NCBI GenBank assembly: GCA_000181795.3
Contig: CM012955.1
Span: forward strand, 13,713,374 to 13,777,373
Direction of reading: 5' to 3'
Length of the DNA: 64,000 nt
Source: Trichinella spiralis
Lineage: Eukaryota; Nematoda; Enoplea; Trichinellida; Trichinellidae
The notes below the pieces were generated by a model that saw only the letters and a list, made by a program, of their open reading frames with translations, was not told the DNA's origin and ran no database searches. Numbering within the stretch: position 1 is the first letter of the stretch; every line of letters begins with the position of its first letter. The translations under genes and the position numbers were made by a program. Below are positions 1 through 9,996 of this stretch, in pieces.

Positions 1-46
1 TGTGCCGAGTTGTTATATCGGGGTTCGAGTCCCTGGTATGAAAAGA
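1..46 (+). other. tRNA-like 3' half, cut by the window edge
   Basis: Positions 23-33 read GGTTCGAGTCC, an exact match to the RNA polymerase III B-box / T-loop consensus. The flanking bases 19-23 and 31-35 can pair as a 5-bp T-stem with one G-U pair. The preceding bases could form an anticodon-loop remnant, but the 5' half lies outside the window and no good acceptor stem can be tested. It is either the end of a tRNA gene, a tRNA pseudogene or a tRNA-derived SINE head. The anticodon cannot be assigned with confidence. Confidence 0.3.
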
Positions 47-1314
47 AAAAGTCGCTGAGTAAAGCGCATTGCTTGCCCATGATATGGTCTCCAAGCAGCC
101 AAGACCTTTTTCTTCAGAGCTATCATTTGTAAAATACGGTTTCAGACACCACTGAATCTCAAATTTTTTCTAACAATACATTTTGAGAAAATACAACAAA
201 ATGAGTCCTGATCACGTATCAGCATTTACGACAGCAAAGAGAAAATGATATATGACTTTTTCCATTTTTTACATATTTTTATGCCTACTTTCACCATATT
301 TTGTTGGTATTTGCACTGTATTTCTTTGGTGAAGAGCAATGTTGATATTCATGCTATTTTTCACATGCTTTCAATTGTAGATGCTCATTTCAGCTAAATT
401 TTCTGATCTAATTGACTTCACAAGCTGATGATTGATATGACTGCGGTTGCAAATTTTTTTTTAGCTCGTTGTTACTTTTGCCGTTGTGTGTTTACTGTGA
501 AGCGCTTACTCCATCCCTATTACTTGCAATGCACACTTAATTTGGTTTTTATTCTGTTTTATTGTTAATGGGATATTCACATAAATTACTGAATGTATCC
601 GCTTACACTCTAATACTACTTATCTTTTCAGTCTTGTTGATAGTTGCTTTTGAAAAAATCAAACAGATTTAAACTTGTTGTATTTTTTTAATAAGCGATC
701 GCACATTGCCAGGCAGAAACATTACGTTCTAATTCAGAATTCGTTAATAACTGGAGGTGTTCCAAATAAAGCAGAATTTTTATGAAATTAAACATTCGGT
801 GATTAAAATGATTGGAATTCACAAAAATGCTTCAAGTTGCTCTTTGTATGTGATGTGCATGCATAAACACATCACATTATTGGTTTTTATGGTTATCACG
901 TTACTGTAGGTTACTGTGTTACTTAGATAAAAAATAATAAAGAGCACTTCGCACGGACATGACAGTATTTTTGATCGATGAGTCATGATACAATGATTAA
1001 TACTTTTCATGAATTGTCTCATAATTCAGCGTTCGTCAAAGTTGAGAGTTTGTAAATAAAGAATTAATTTGTAAAATGAAAAAAACTATTTTATACAACG
1101 TCATCAAAAACTGATGAAAATTAAAACATTACTTGATATTTTGATTTACTGTGATATCTTAAACATCTTTTGTTGTTTACTGTAAGTTATAATAGGTCTT
1201 GCAATTGATTTGTTAGACTCGAGAAATTAATTTGTTTGCAAAATGTTTTTGTCAGTTGGTTATGCGATTAACTGTTGTGGTTTTATATTCTAGAGCTGTG
1301 AATTTTGAATATAA
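47..1314. other. AT-rich intergenic sequence upstream of the SKP1 array
   Basis: No convincing coding exon on either strand; the open frames here are short, low in complexity and unlike any family I know. A good splice acceptor (polypyrimidine then TAG) lies at about 1282-1293, some 20 bases before the ATG of the first SKP1-like gene. It could be a 5'UTR intron end or a trans-splice site for that gene. Confidence 0.5.
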
Positions 1315-2155
1315 ATGGGTTGTTTGGTGAACGTCGTGTCTGGAGACGGTAAAGTATTTGAAGTCGACCTTAAAGCAATTCAACTTTCGAAAACCGTCAA
1401 GACAATGCTGGAAGGTAGTGATTTGTTGTATTGTTTATTTTTATAAATTTCTGAACGTGTTAATGAATTGAGGTCTGTGCTTTGATGGGGAGCAAAATAT
1501 TGTGGAAGCAATTCCGTTGCCAAATGTTTGTTCTGCAGTTTTGGAGAAAGTATTTTTTTATCTTTTTTTGTTTGAACAGTAATATTGTTTTTAAATAGAT
1601 TTTGCTTTACTGTGAACATCACAAAAATGACGTGCCTGAGGAGGAAAAAAATGTGAAAATGAAAGAAGAAGAAACGAACAATGAAGAAGAACAAATAAAT
1701 GTAAATTGCAAACAGGTAGAAGAAAAAATGAGTGAATGGGATTCGGAGTTTTTGGACGTTGAGCAAAGCACACTGTTTGAAATCATTTTGGTAATTTTAT
1801 AAATTGTATTTAATCGTGTTTTGATTGTTTTATATGATTATCATCTGTGAAACATGAAATATTCAATTTATGATTTTATTATTTATCTTTTAAATTAATG
1901 TTGTTTTTATTTAATAAGAGGGTGATCTTTTACAGGCTGCGAATTACTTAGAAATCAAATCTTTGCTTGACATTGCTTGCTTGTCTGTTGCGAAAATGAT
2001 GAAAGGAAAATCGGCAGAAGAAATCCGTCGTACATTCAATATTAAAAATGACTTTACCCCTGAAGAGGAAGAACAAGTAAATAAAATAATTACTGAATGA
2101 ATTTCATTAAAGTTTTTTATTTCAGATTCGTCGTGGAAATGCCTGCCGTAAATGA
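1315..2155 (+). CDS. SKP1-related protein (skr), array gene 1
   Basis: Adaptor subunit of SCF-type E3 ubiquitin ligases, bridging cullin-1 and F-box proteins. Five exons are inferred: 1315-1414, 1473-1549, 1599-1790, 1936-2076 and 2126-2155, joining in frame to about 179 aa. The N-terminal BTB/POZ-like fold is seen in [12 protein letters not shown] (about residues 7-18) and KTVKTMLE. The middle has the [20 protein letters not shown] segment, followed by [13 protein letters not shown] and the F-box-binding helix stretch [20 protein letters not shown]. The central loop is longer and more acidic than in the usual 160-165 aa SKP1. The last exon reads IRRGNACRK, so the invariant Trp-Cys-Glu end of SKP1 is changed. 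Reading through intron 4 would end the protein in VNKIITE instead. A splice acceptor about 20 bases before the ATG suggests a spliced leader or 5'UTR intron. SKP1 membership is certain; interaction ability of this diverged tail is inference. Confidence 0.9.
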
Positions 2156-4040
2156 TGAATGATTTTCGAATTGATTTTTTTGCATATTTGCATGTTTGTC
2201 ACCGATTACATTGTCCAATTATGACTGCTTTTGTTGGTGTTTCGTTTGCGCATTATATTTTTCACTTTTCCAACTCGAATGTGAAACATTTTTAGTGTAC
2301 GTTTAATGGAAATTTTTTTATGGGAAATTGTTTATTATTTATCATAGAACGTTTGTCAATAAATGCGCTTTTTAAATGTTTTGTGAAAATTATGGCAACT
2401 GTTTTTTCAAAATAATTTTTACATTTAACTTAAATATTAATTGGAAAAGATTTTTATCATTTTTATTCTAATTCCATTTTCATGTTGAATTGTAATTTCA
2501 TTATCTTTTTTTTGATACATAAAAATGACGTAAAAAATATTTTACACAAACTGGGCAATGAAATGATAATTAACAGATTTTCCAAAAAGCAAAATACGAC
2601 AGTTTGAAATTGTTTTCAATCATATTTTGAATTGAATTGCTTTGTTCATGAGTATTTGTGGCTATTTATTTTATCAGTTAGACGTGGCTCACTGTCTGCT
2701 CAGTAAATTGTATGCCTTAATTGGTATGTGATAGTTGTTTGAAAAAATTGTTTGAAGTTTAAAAGTAAAAAAAATTATTTACGACTTTTTAAAATTGTTT
2801 ATAAATAATTTACAATTGACATTCGAATTCTGAATCAACTGCAACGTAGTATGATTAAAAAACAGTGAACAATCATTTTTTGGTCCATGTTTGAAGCATT
2901 ATTAAACATGCTTGTAAACAAATTAATAATTGAAATTGATTGCCGCATGAAGAGCATGAGTCAGAGCGGCAGTTGCTGACAGTAAAATATGCTCGAGGTG
3001 AGCATTTGTCGCCGCTACAGGAACAGTGATCGCCTGTTGCCGCTTGTTATTTTTTACTATAAAGAAACACTTATTCCACTTTTGTAGATTAGCAATTGTG
3101 AATGTGAATGAATACCAATATCTGCATCATGCAAATGCATCCTAATGAAATGATTTTATAATGAAAGTTAAAGTAAAAAATATTAACTGCACCATCATTC
3201 TACACTAATCTGAAGCATCACAAAAATGAATATTTTTGAAATATAATAATAAGTAAGTGTAACATAAACAGTTGTTGTATACATACCTAATAAAAATATT
3301 TCTAAAATAAACACGAAAAACAATTTAGTTAATTCCAAAAGAGGAAATTCTTGGACGAAGCAATAATATTGATGCTTGAAAATTTTTAAATTTACCGTAA
3401 CCATATTAATTTATAACACATTGCCAAGTGCTGATCAGTTAATAACTTATAAATGGATAATAAATTGAATAGCATAATTGTATTATTAAAAATAAACTTT
3501 TAAAGCATCGTACCTTCTCTTTTAAAGCTGATAATGCTATTTAAAAGCGCTCAATATACTTTGCATGTTTGATACTGTAGCTACTGTATCTATAGTGAAC
3601 TTATGTATTGTAAATTTGACTTGGTATGCCTGTTGAGATTTTTGTTGTTATTGCTACTGAATAGTTTTAGAATTTGATAATATATTTTCTTTTTATTCTG
3701 TAATGTTATCCTAATCAATTATCTACTAGTGGTTTGAAGTTTTCTTTATAATGATTTTAAAGCGTTGTAATAAATTAAAATGACGATTGTTGTTTTTTTA
3801 ATATTAAATTAGGATTGGAATATAGTAAAATTTATTTAAACGTTAATACGTTTGATCAGTCGCGTTTTTTCATGAAGTAAGTTTGAGTTATTTTTAAAAT
3901 TCCATTTTTATAATTTTATTATTGCTTTATATTGTATGATTGCTACGTGCATTGCTTTATGTTAAAATTTTATTCATATGACGCATAGTTTCTTTATGTT
4001 CGATAACGTTTTGGTTGAAGTTTCTGTTTGAAGCACAGCA
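2156..4040. other. Intergenic spacer, SKP1 genes 1 to 2
   Basis: AT-rich sequence with an AATAAA-type signal near 2359 that could serve gene 1. A short GC-richer patch at about 2938-3050 stands out, but no coding frame there is convincing. Nothing else supported. Confidence 0.5.
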
Positions 4041-4890
4041 ATGTCCAACAAACGTAAGGTCGTGAGCAGTGATGGTGTGGTGTTTGAAGCCGAATTATCG
4101 ATATTAAAAAAGTCTCGAGTTATCAAAGAATTATTGGAAAGTAAATTTAAATGAAATAAATTTTCATTTTTGTAAACTGCGAAATATTTCAGAGGAAACT
4201 AGTAGCGTTGACAGTGCGATTAACATTGAAAGCATTACTGGTGATCTGCTTGGAAAAGTTAACTTCTGTTTTTCTTCTGCCACAAGTCAGATTTGTTTGT
4301 TAATGCTTTTCCTTTAAAATTGATTAGGTTCTGTTGTACTGTGCAAACCAACCAGTTTACGAAAATAAACCGAGAGTGAATCGTCGTTTAGAAAGAACGC
4401 CGGATGTGATGTCTTCTTTTGATATGGAATTTTTTAATGTCGATCCTGAAACACTTTTTAATTTAATTTCAGTATGAAAGATTTAATGTAACAATTATTC
4501 ATTTGTATTTCTTAATCACGAAATTGGGTTTTTCATTCTGCATTGTCTTGATTTAAAGACAATTTAAAATATTTATTTTAACACTGATATAAGCATGAAA
4601 TTGCTGCATTGTGATGTTAAATGGAATAGTTTTAACTTTTTGATTTGTTGTAGAGTATAATTTTTTTAATATTATTTTAGGTTGGAATTGCGTTGAAAAT
4701 TGATTGCTTGCTTGAAAATTCGTCGAAATATGCCGCTCATTTAATAAGAGGGAAAACTGGGGAAGATATAAGGCAACTTTTGGAAATCTCGTTGGACGAG
4801 CAAACTTCAAAGGAACCAGACTTCTTAATTAGTGATGATGAAGAAGAACAGCAGAAAGAAGCAGAACAAGATGTAGAGATGGTGAACTGA
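4041..4890 (+). CDS. Divergent SKP1-related protein, array gene 2
   Basis: Four exons are inferred at 4041-4140, 4193-4257, 4328-4471 and 4681-4890, giving about 172 aa. Exon 1 is 100 bp in phase 1, exactly as in the other three array genes, and encodes VVSSDGVVFEAELS, the SKP1 first-strand motif. The middle exon keeps the MEFFNVDPETLFNLIS segment that corresponds to the [14 protein letters not shown] region of SKP1. The last exon has the helix-like HLIRGKTGEDIRQLLEI, equivalent to the [16 protein letters not shown] segment, but then departs completely: there is no NDFTPEEE or WCEE. It ends in a highly acidic tail (ISDDEEEQQKEAEQDVEMVN). The F-box-binding C-terminal helices are therefore likely altered. 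It could be a fast-evolving functional paralogue or an early pseudogene. All exons join in frame without stops, which favours a functional gene. An AATAAA signal sits near 5079. Confidence 0.8.
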
Positions 4891-7024
4891 TTTTCTTATT
4901 ATCTTAATTTAATTTAATTTTTAGTTTTAGAAGTGATCTTTACCGTTTGCTACTAATTAGATTTTTGAAATTCTTCGTTGACTGTTTACCTATGCTTCTT
5001 CTACATATCATGATTCAGTTTTGCATCCAATGTATGCTTGATGAGATGCCTTGTGTGTATTTTATATTTTATAAACAAAATAAAATTTTGTGTTGTAAAA
5101 CAGCTTTTTATTTCAGACGATTTGCTGAATCATTTCATGTCTTGCCGCAGTTACAGTTGTTTTTTTAATTTTAGGTTTTCAGTTAATGAATTTTGATTTC
5201 AAGACAATATTGCAAAATTTATATTTTTCAAAGATACATTGTATGTAATTTTAAAAGTTGCTTTTGAATATAATCTTTTTCTTCTAAGATTGTACTGAGC
5301 CATTCAATTTTTTGCAATATATTTGCATTCCTCAATCTTTCTTTTCAGTACGGTTGGTGTTAGTAAAGGCTTTAAATGAGTGAATCTCTAACTTGATTGT
5401 TGCTTTTCTGAGTTTTTTAAATAAAAGTATATTTCGCAGTTTTTGTAATTTTAAAATAAGCGTATTTCAGAAATGCTCTGAAATTAGCATGAACAACAAA
5501 ATAATTAACATTATTATAACAGTATACTGTTGAAAAGCTCATTATAAAAAGAAATAAAGATGGGATAAGTAAAATAATGATCATGAAATAAGAAAATGGC
5601 TATTCACTATTTTCATAGCATAACATTTGTTACAGACATAATTTATTTGAGCAGTGCTGAATGTTGACCTGACTCATGATAATCGCTGTACAGCTTTCTT
5701 CATGGTCAAGCTAGTGAACAAGGCTAGCTTTGTTGCCATCGTAAATCGTCATTACGTGTCGAATTACGAAAACAATGAATGATTCAGATAAGCATGTTTA
5801 CTTAAAACATCTCTTTGTTCAGTTATATCTTTTTTTGTTGCTTCTATATTTTTTGTAGAATGATGCAGTCGGATAATGAAGATTTTTAATTTGTAAAGAA
5901 CAATTCAAAACCGTCATTTCTATTTTTCCTTAATTCACTTCTCAATATTCATTACTAGCTTGTGCTTTTTTCTGAGTCGTGCGTATGAGAAGTATTTTCA
6001 AAGCACCAACAAAAGCTGATACAAAAGAGAGGTGCTACACGATCAAGCAGCCAAATCATAATGATAAATACTAGCTGTGAACAAAGCTGAAAAGAATGGC
6101 TTAACGTAGCACATTACCAATGTAATATATCGCAAGCAATCCGTTTTTTCAATTTAGAGATTAGTGGGCGACCTTGGTGCATTTTCCCCAAATACAGAAA
6201 TCGACTTTTTCCATATTTATTCATTATTATTGTACCGTCTGTTTTTCCCATAGTATATATTGTAATATAATTCGGATTTGTTCATTGTTGTGAAATGAAA
6301 AATCGTATATTATTTGGTTCTGAAGCGTTTATAGCGAATAGAAGAAAAGTTTCTATGCAAAATAGTCTGCTGATCAGTATAGACTTGAAGAAATAAACTG
6401 AAAAAGCAAACTTGCAAGAATAAAATTGAGCAATAAGAAGATCTTTGGTTATCGGTGAAATGTAAAACGCAGGAGCTTTTTAAAAGCCACATTTTTAAAT
6501 TCTAAAAACAAATATACACTATTCCGCATTATAACTAAAAGTATTTTCTTTAACAAATGGTAACTAATAATTTATGTCCATATAAAGTAATTTAATGGTA
6601 ATGCGCCCCATATTTGAAAAATCGTTGATAAGCAACAATCACATAAATCAATGATTAAAACAGCGAGACAAATCAAACAGCACAAGTTATTCGTCCAATC
6701 ACTTATCACAGTGATTTAGCATAAGTCATTAGCCAATTACCGATTAATTGCTGTACAACCTATCAGCAAACAGCGAATCACAACAATATGGTCGAATTTT
6801 TGCGGATGGTTTGGAAGAAACCTATTATTTATATTTTAAAATATATACTTTTTAATTGATAAACTATCAAGTTAAAAAATTCTACTCATAAAACTTGATT
6901 TCTTTTATTCTACTGTAAGCATAAGTGTCTCTTCTGTCAAACAGGTTCATAATATTATTGTAAATAAATTGTTTTATTGTTTGTATTTTGTAATTTTTCT
7001 TGTTTTTAGAAGTAGTATCAAGAA
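4891..7024. other. Intergenic spacer, SKP1 genes 2 to 3
   Basis: AT-rich. Short patches of ordinary base composition occur at about 5690-5780, 5950-6130 and 6600-6790, without a supported gene. A strong acceptor (TTGTTTTTAG) ends at about 7009, some 15 bases before the ATG of gene 3, and could be a 5'UTR intron end or trans-splice site. Confidence 0.5.
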
Positions 7025-7805
7025 ATGGAAGTTATGCTGAATGTTATTTCTCGTGAGGGAAGGAGTTTTCCTATAAGTCTTCAAGCGGCAAAAATGTCAT
7101 TGACGTTGCGGGATATGTTAGACTGTATTTATTTATGTATTTTGGTTTTATTGGAATTTTTTTCATTGCTGTAAAATATAGGTCTTCTAAAGGATGAAGT
7201 AAATAATGAAGTAGAAGCTATTCCACTTCAACAGATAGATTCGAACATTCTGGATAAAGTAAAGTGTTCAGTTTTTTGAACTGTTAATAATATTTCTATT
7301 ATGAAATAGGTTATACGGTTTTGTGAGCATTACAAAACCGAGACTAATCCAGAAGAAGAACGTTCCTATGAGATCAGTGAATGGGATTCAAGTTTTTTTG
7401 GCAATAATTTTAAAGCAGTGTTTGATATCGTGAAGGTGATGTTTTGTTGACTTTTATCGAAGTCAATAAGTTTTTAATTTTGTAGTAATTATTGATTTAA
7501 ATTTTACATTTTTGTAATTAGTATTTACTTTTGTTGAAATGAATGTGAGAATTGTGTAAATCGATCCATTTATTCTGTTCTTCTTTTATCAATAATTTAG
7601 TAATTTGTATCACGTTTTCTTAAATTTTCTTATATTGATTTTGTAGGCGGCCGATTATTTGCAAATACACCGTCTGTTCGACGTTTCATGCAAGTTTATT
7701 GCGAATTTTCTTAAAGGCAAATCATCGCAGGAAATTTCTGAAGCGTTTGGCTTGAATAATGATTTCAGTAGATATCGAAATGATAAAGTATTCAATGCGT
7801 TGTGA
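7025..7805 (+). CDS. Divergent SKP1-related protein, array gene 3
   Basis: Four exons are inferred at 7025-7124, 7182-7258, 7310-7435 and 7647-7805, giving about 153 aa. Exons 1 and 2 have the same lengths (100 and 77 bp) and phases as in genes 1 and 4. Recognisable SKP1 landmarks are LRDMLD in the position of KTMLED, VEAIPLQQIDSNILDK for [15 protein letters not shown], the WDSSFFGNNFKAVFDIVKAA segment, and ADYLQIHRLFDVSCKFIANFLKGKSSQEISEAFGL in place of [18 protein letters not shown] and onward. After LNNDF the sequence diverges and stops at FNAL; the acidic EEEE stretch and the WCEE end are missing. The start sits 15 bases after a strong splice acceptor. An additional downstream exon cannot be excluded, but the stop is in the same frame. 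Function as a true SCF adaptor is less certain than for gene 4. Confidence 0.8.
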
Positions 7806-9197
7806 ACCTGACGAAGTAATTTTAGATTTTTTAAAAGATGTTAATAAAAGATATTTTGCAATTGCAATTTCGTTTTTATGTATACAATATTTCATTTATA
7901 TTTTAAATTAAAATCGTTTTTAACTGTGTAGCCTTTTTCATATCATAAATATGTTTGGATTATTGAGATACTTTACGTTTTAATTCTTTGATGTTCAGCG
8001 TTTTTTTCTGTCATATGTAATCATAAGCACTACGAAGTGATTCATACTTTGATCTACTTCAAACAGTTGCTCAATTTGGTTGTCTTCTTTTAGCGCTTTA
8101 AAAAATATCAAACTTTCTTAGATACTTCAATGATTTGTATGGCTCAGTAGTAAAGAATCAAATCGCTCCAGCCACTTTTTCAAAATTGTATTAAATAAAC
8201 GTTGGTTAATCAAACTGTCATTAAATTAAGTAAAAAGAATAGTCCTGTTTGTACATAAAGAATATTTTATTAATGAACATCTAATATTAATCTCTTTGGA
8301 ATTTACAGTCAGTCTATAAAATCGTCTTTGGTATAGATAGGATTGTGTTACAGTATAATTATAAAGGATTAAGAAACTAATCGAAATCAATGTAAAAAAT
8401 TAATCAAACTAAAAACTATCAATGAAATAAAAATCTATTATGTGTTTACCAAAGTTAAATGAATGCTTTACAAAATCATTTTCTATTCTGTTTGTAACGA
8501 GTCGCTCCCTTGAACAAGCTCGTTAACTTCCTCCACCGTGTTATTGGCGCGTCCATCGCTATTTGGCGACGGGCCGGTATTGACTGGTGCATTTCCCTTT
8601 CGCTCAGTCTCACGCTTTCCTGACGGCATTGCGACAACAAAAGAACAAGCAATGAGTATATACTTTATTAGACAATCGGAAACCAGGATCGACGACGATG
8701 TAAAACACAAGCACACACACTTGGCCACTTGCCAACACTGATGTAAACAACCCTTACCGTACTGCTCTTCCGATCTTCATGTATTATTCTTCATACTGTA
8801 GCTTCAGTGTTCTTCGCCTTCATTTTCTGCAGGAAAGATCTCATTAGTTCGGTCCGTGTCCGCTGCATGTTTAACACTTTATTTCTTCGGTTTCAAAGCA
8901 GAAATCAAAAGTATTCATATTCAGAAATGCTCAGTATCGAAGAAATATGAATATTTTTATTTAAAGGAAATAATGCTGAACAGTAAGAATTTTCCAGATG
9001 AATGTCGTTGCAATCAGTTGTTTTTATGGCATCCTGCACATCTATTTACTTCCTACTGTAATGCAGTTTGCCATGGCCATGCTGAAGGTTGACTTGTTTT
9101 TAGATTGTAAACATTGCTATAAAATTTGACTGCTGTTGGTTGAGCGTTTTACTGCAGAACAGTTGTAGATAAATTGTATCAGTTCATATTATAAGTC
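7806..9197. other. Intergenic spacer, SKP1 genes 3 to 4, with a GC-richer insert
   Basis: An AATAAA signal near 7842 could end gene 3. From about 8480 to 9090 the sequence is clearly less AT-rich than its surroundings and contains a short minus-strand reading frame (8483-8629) and an adapter-like 13-mer (8764-8776), both listed separately. Nothing else is supported. Confidence 0.5.
8483..8629 (-). CDS. Possible small hydrophilic protein (48 aa)
   Basis: On the minus strand an ATG at 8629 opens 48 codons beginning MPSGKRETERKGN and ending GSDSLQTE. The composition is polar and acidic at the C-terminus, with no membrane segment and no motif I recognise. The frame remains open upstream of the ATG through a hydrophobic stretch (ILIACSFVVA), so it could be part of a larger exon with a signal sequence. 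A TTTACATCAG acceptor-like site lies near 8740 on that strand. The base composition is more balanced than the surrounding DNA, which is the only positive argument. It may well be non-coding. Confidence 0.2.
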   Translation of the reverse strand: MPSGKRETERKGNAPVNTGPSPNSDGRANNTVEEVNELVQGSDSLQTE

Positions 9198-9996
9198 ATG
9201 TCTCGTCGTTTGAAAGTAATATCCAGTGATGGAGAAGCGTTTGAAGTTGATTCTAAAGCAATAAAGTTGTCGAAAACGGTGAAGACAATGCTAGAAGGTT
9301 TTGATCTTTTATTATATTTTTTATTAGTTATTATAACATTTTATGCAATTAGATTTGTGCACCGATGAAGGGAAAGCAGAGTTAGAACCAATTCCGTTGC
9401 CAAACGTTAATTCAACAATTTTGAAAAAAGTAAGTTGTTTTTCACTTTGTTTGAACAATGACAATTTCTGAAACAGATATTGCTGTATTGTGAGCATCAT
9501 AAAGATGATGTGGCTGTATGTGAAAGTGAGGAAGGTGATCGTCGTTCTGATGATATCAGTTCTTGGGATTCTGAATTTTTAAAAGTTGATCAAGGCACAT
9601 TGTTTGATATCATTTTGGTAACTTATTAAATCATGTTTGATCATAATTCTGTTGTTTTAGTGTTGTGGTTGTGATAGAAATTTCATGAATTTTTATTTTT
9701 GGAATATGACTTTTTGTTATTTCATTAGTTACGGCTTTTATGTAATTTGCATAATAAAAGAATGATTTTACAGGCTGCGAATTACTTAGAAATTAAAAGT
9801 TTACTTGACGTTGCTTGCAAGACTGTGGCCAACATGATTAAAGGAAAATCGCCAGAAGAAATTCGTCGTACATTCAATATTAAAAATGACTTTACCCCTG
9901 AAGAGGAAGAACAAGTAAATAAAATAATTACTGAATGAATTTCATTAAAGTTTTTTATTTCAGATTCGTCGTGAAAATGCTTGGTGTGAAGAATGA
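9198..9996 (+). CDS. skp1: Canonical SKP1 orthologue, array gene 4
   Basis: Core adaptor of SCF E3 ubiquitin ligases, linking CUL1 to F-box substrate receptors in nucleus and cytosol. Five exons are inferred at 9198-9297, 9353-9429, 9477-9617, 9774-9914 and 9964-9996, joining to 163 aa, the length normal for SKP1. All family landmarks are present: [10 protein letters not shown] near the N-terminus, [29 protein letters not shown], the central [60 protein letters not shown] and the C-terminal [10 protein letters not shown]. This is the least diverged of the four array genes and the likely parent copy. The frame also stays open through intron 4 for seven codons (VNKIITE), so the naive open frame ends at 9938; the conserved tail shows that the real last exon is at 9964. 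Confidence 0.95.

Noticed and set aside
9747-9938. Stand-alone 63-codon frame in SKP1 gene 4
   Set aside because: It is exon 4 with intron sequence read at both ends; the conserved [10 protein letters not shown] tail shows the real exon borders.
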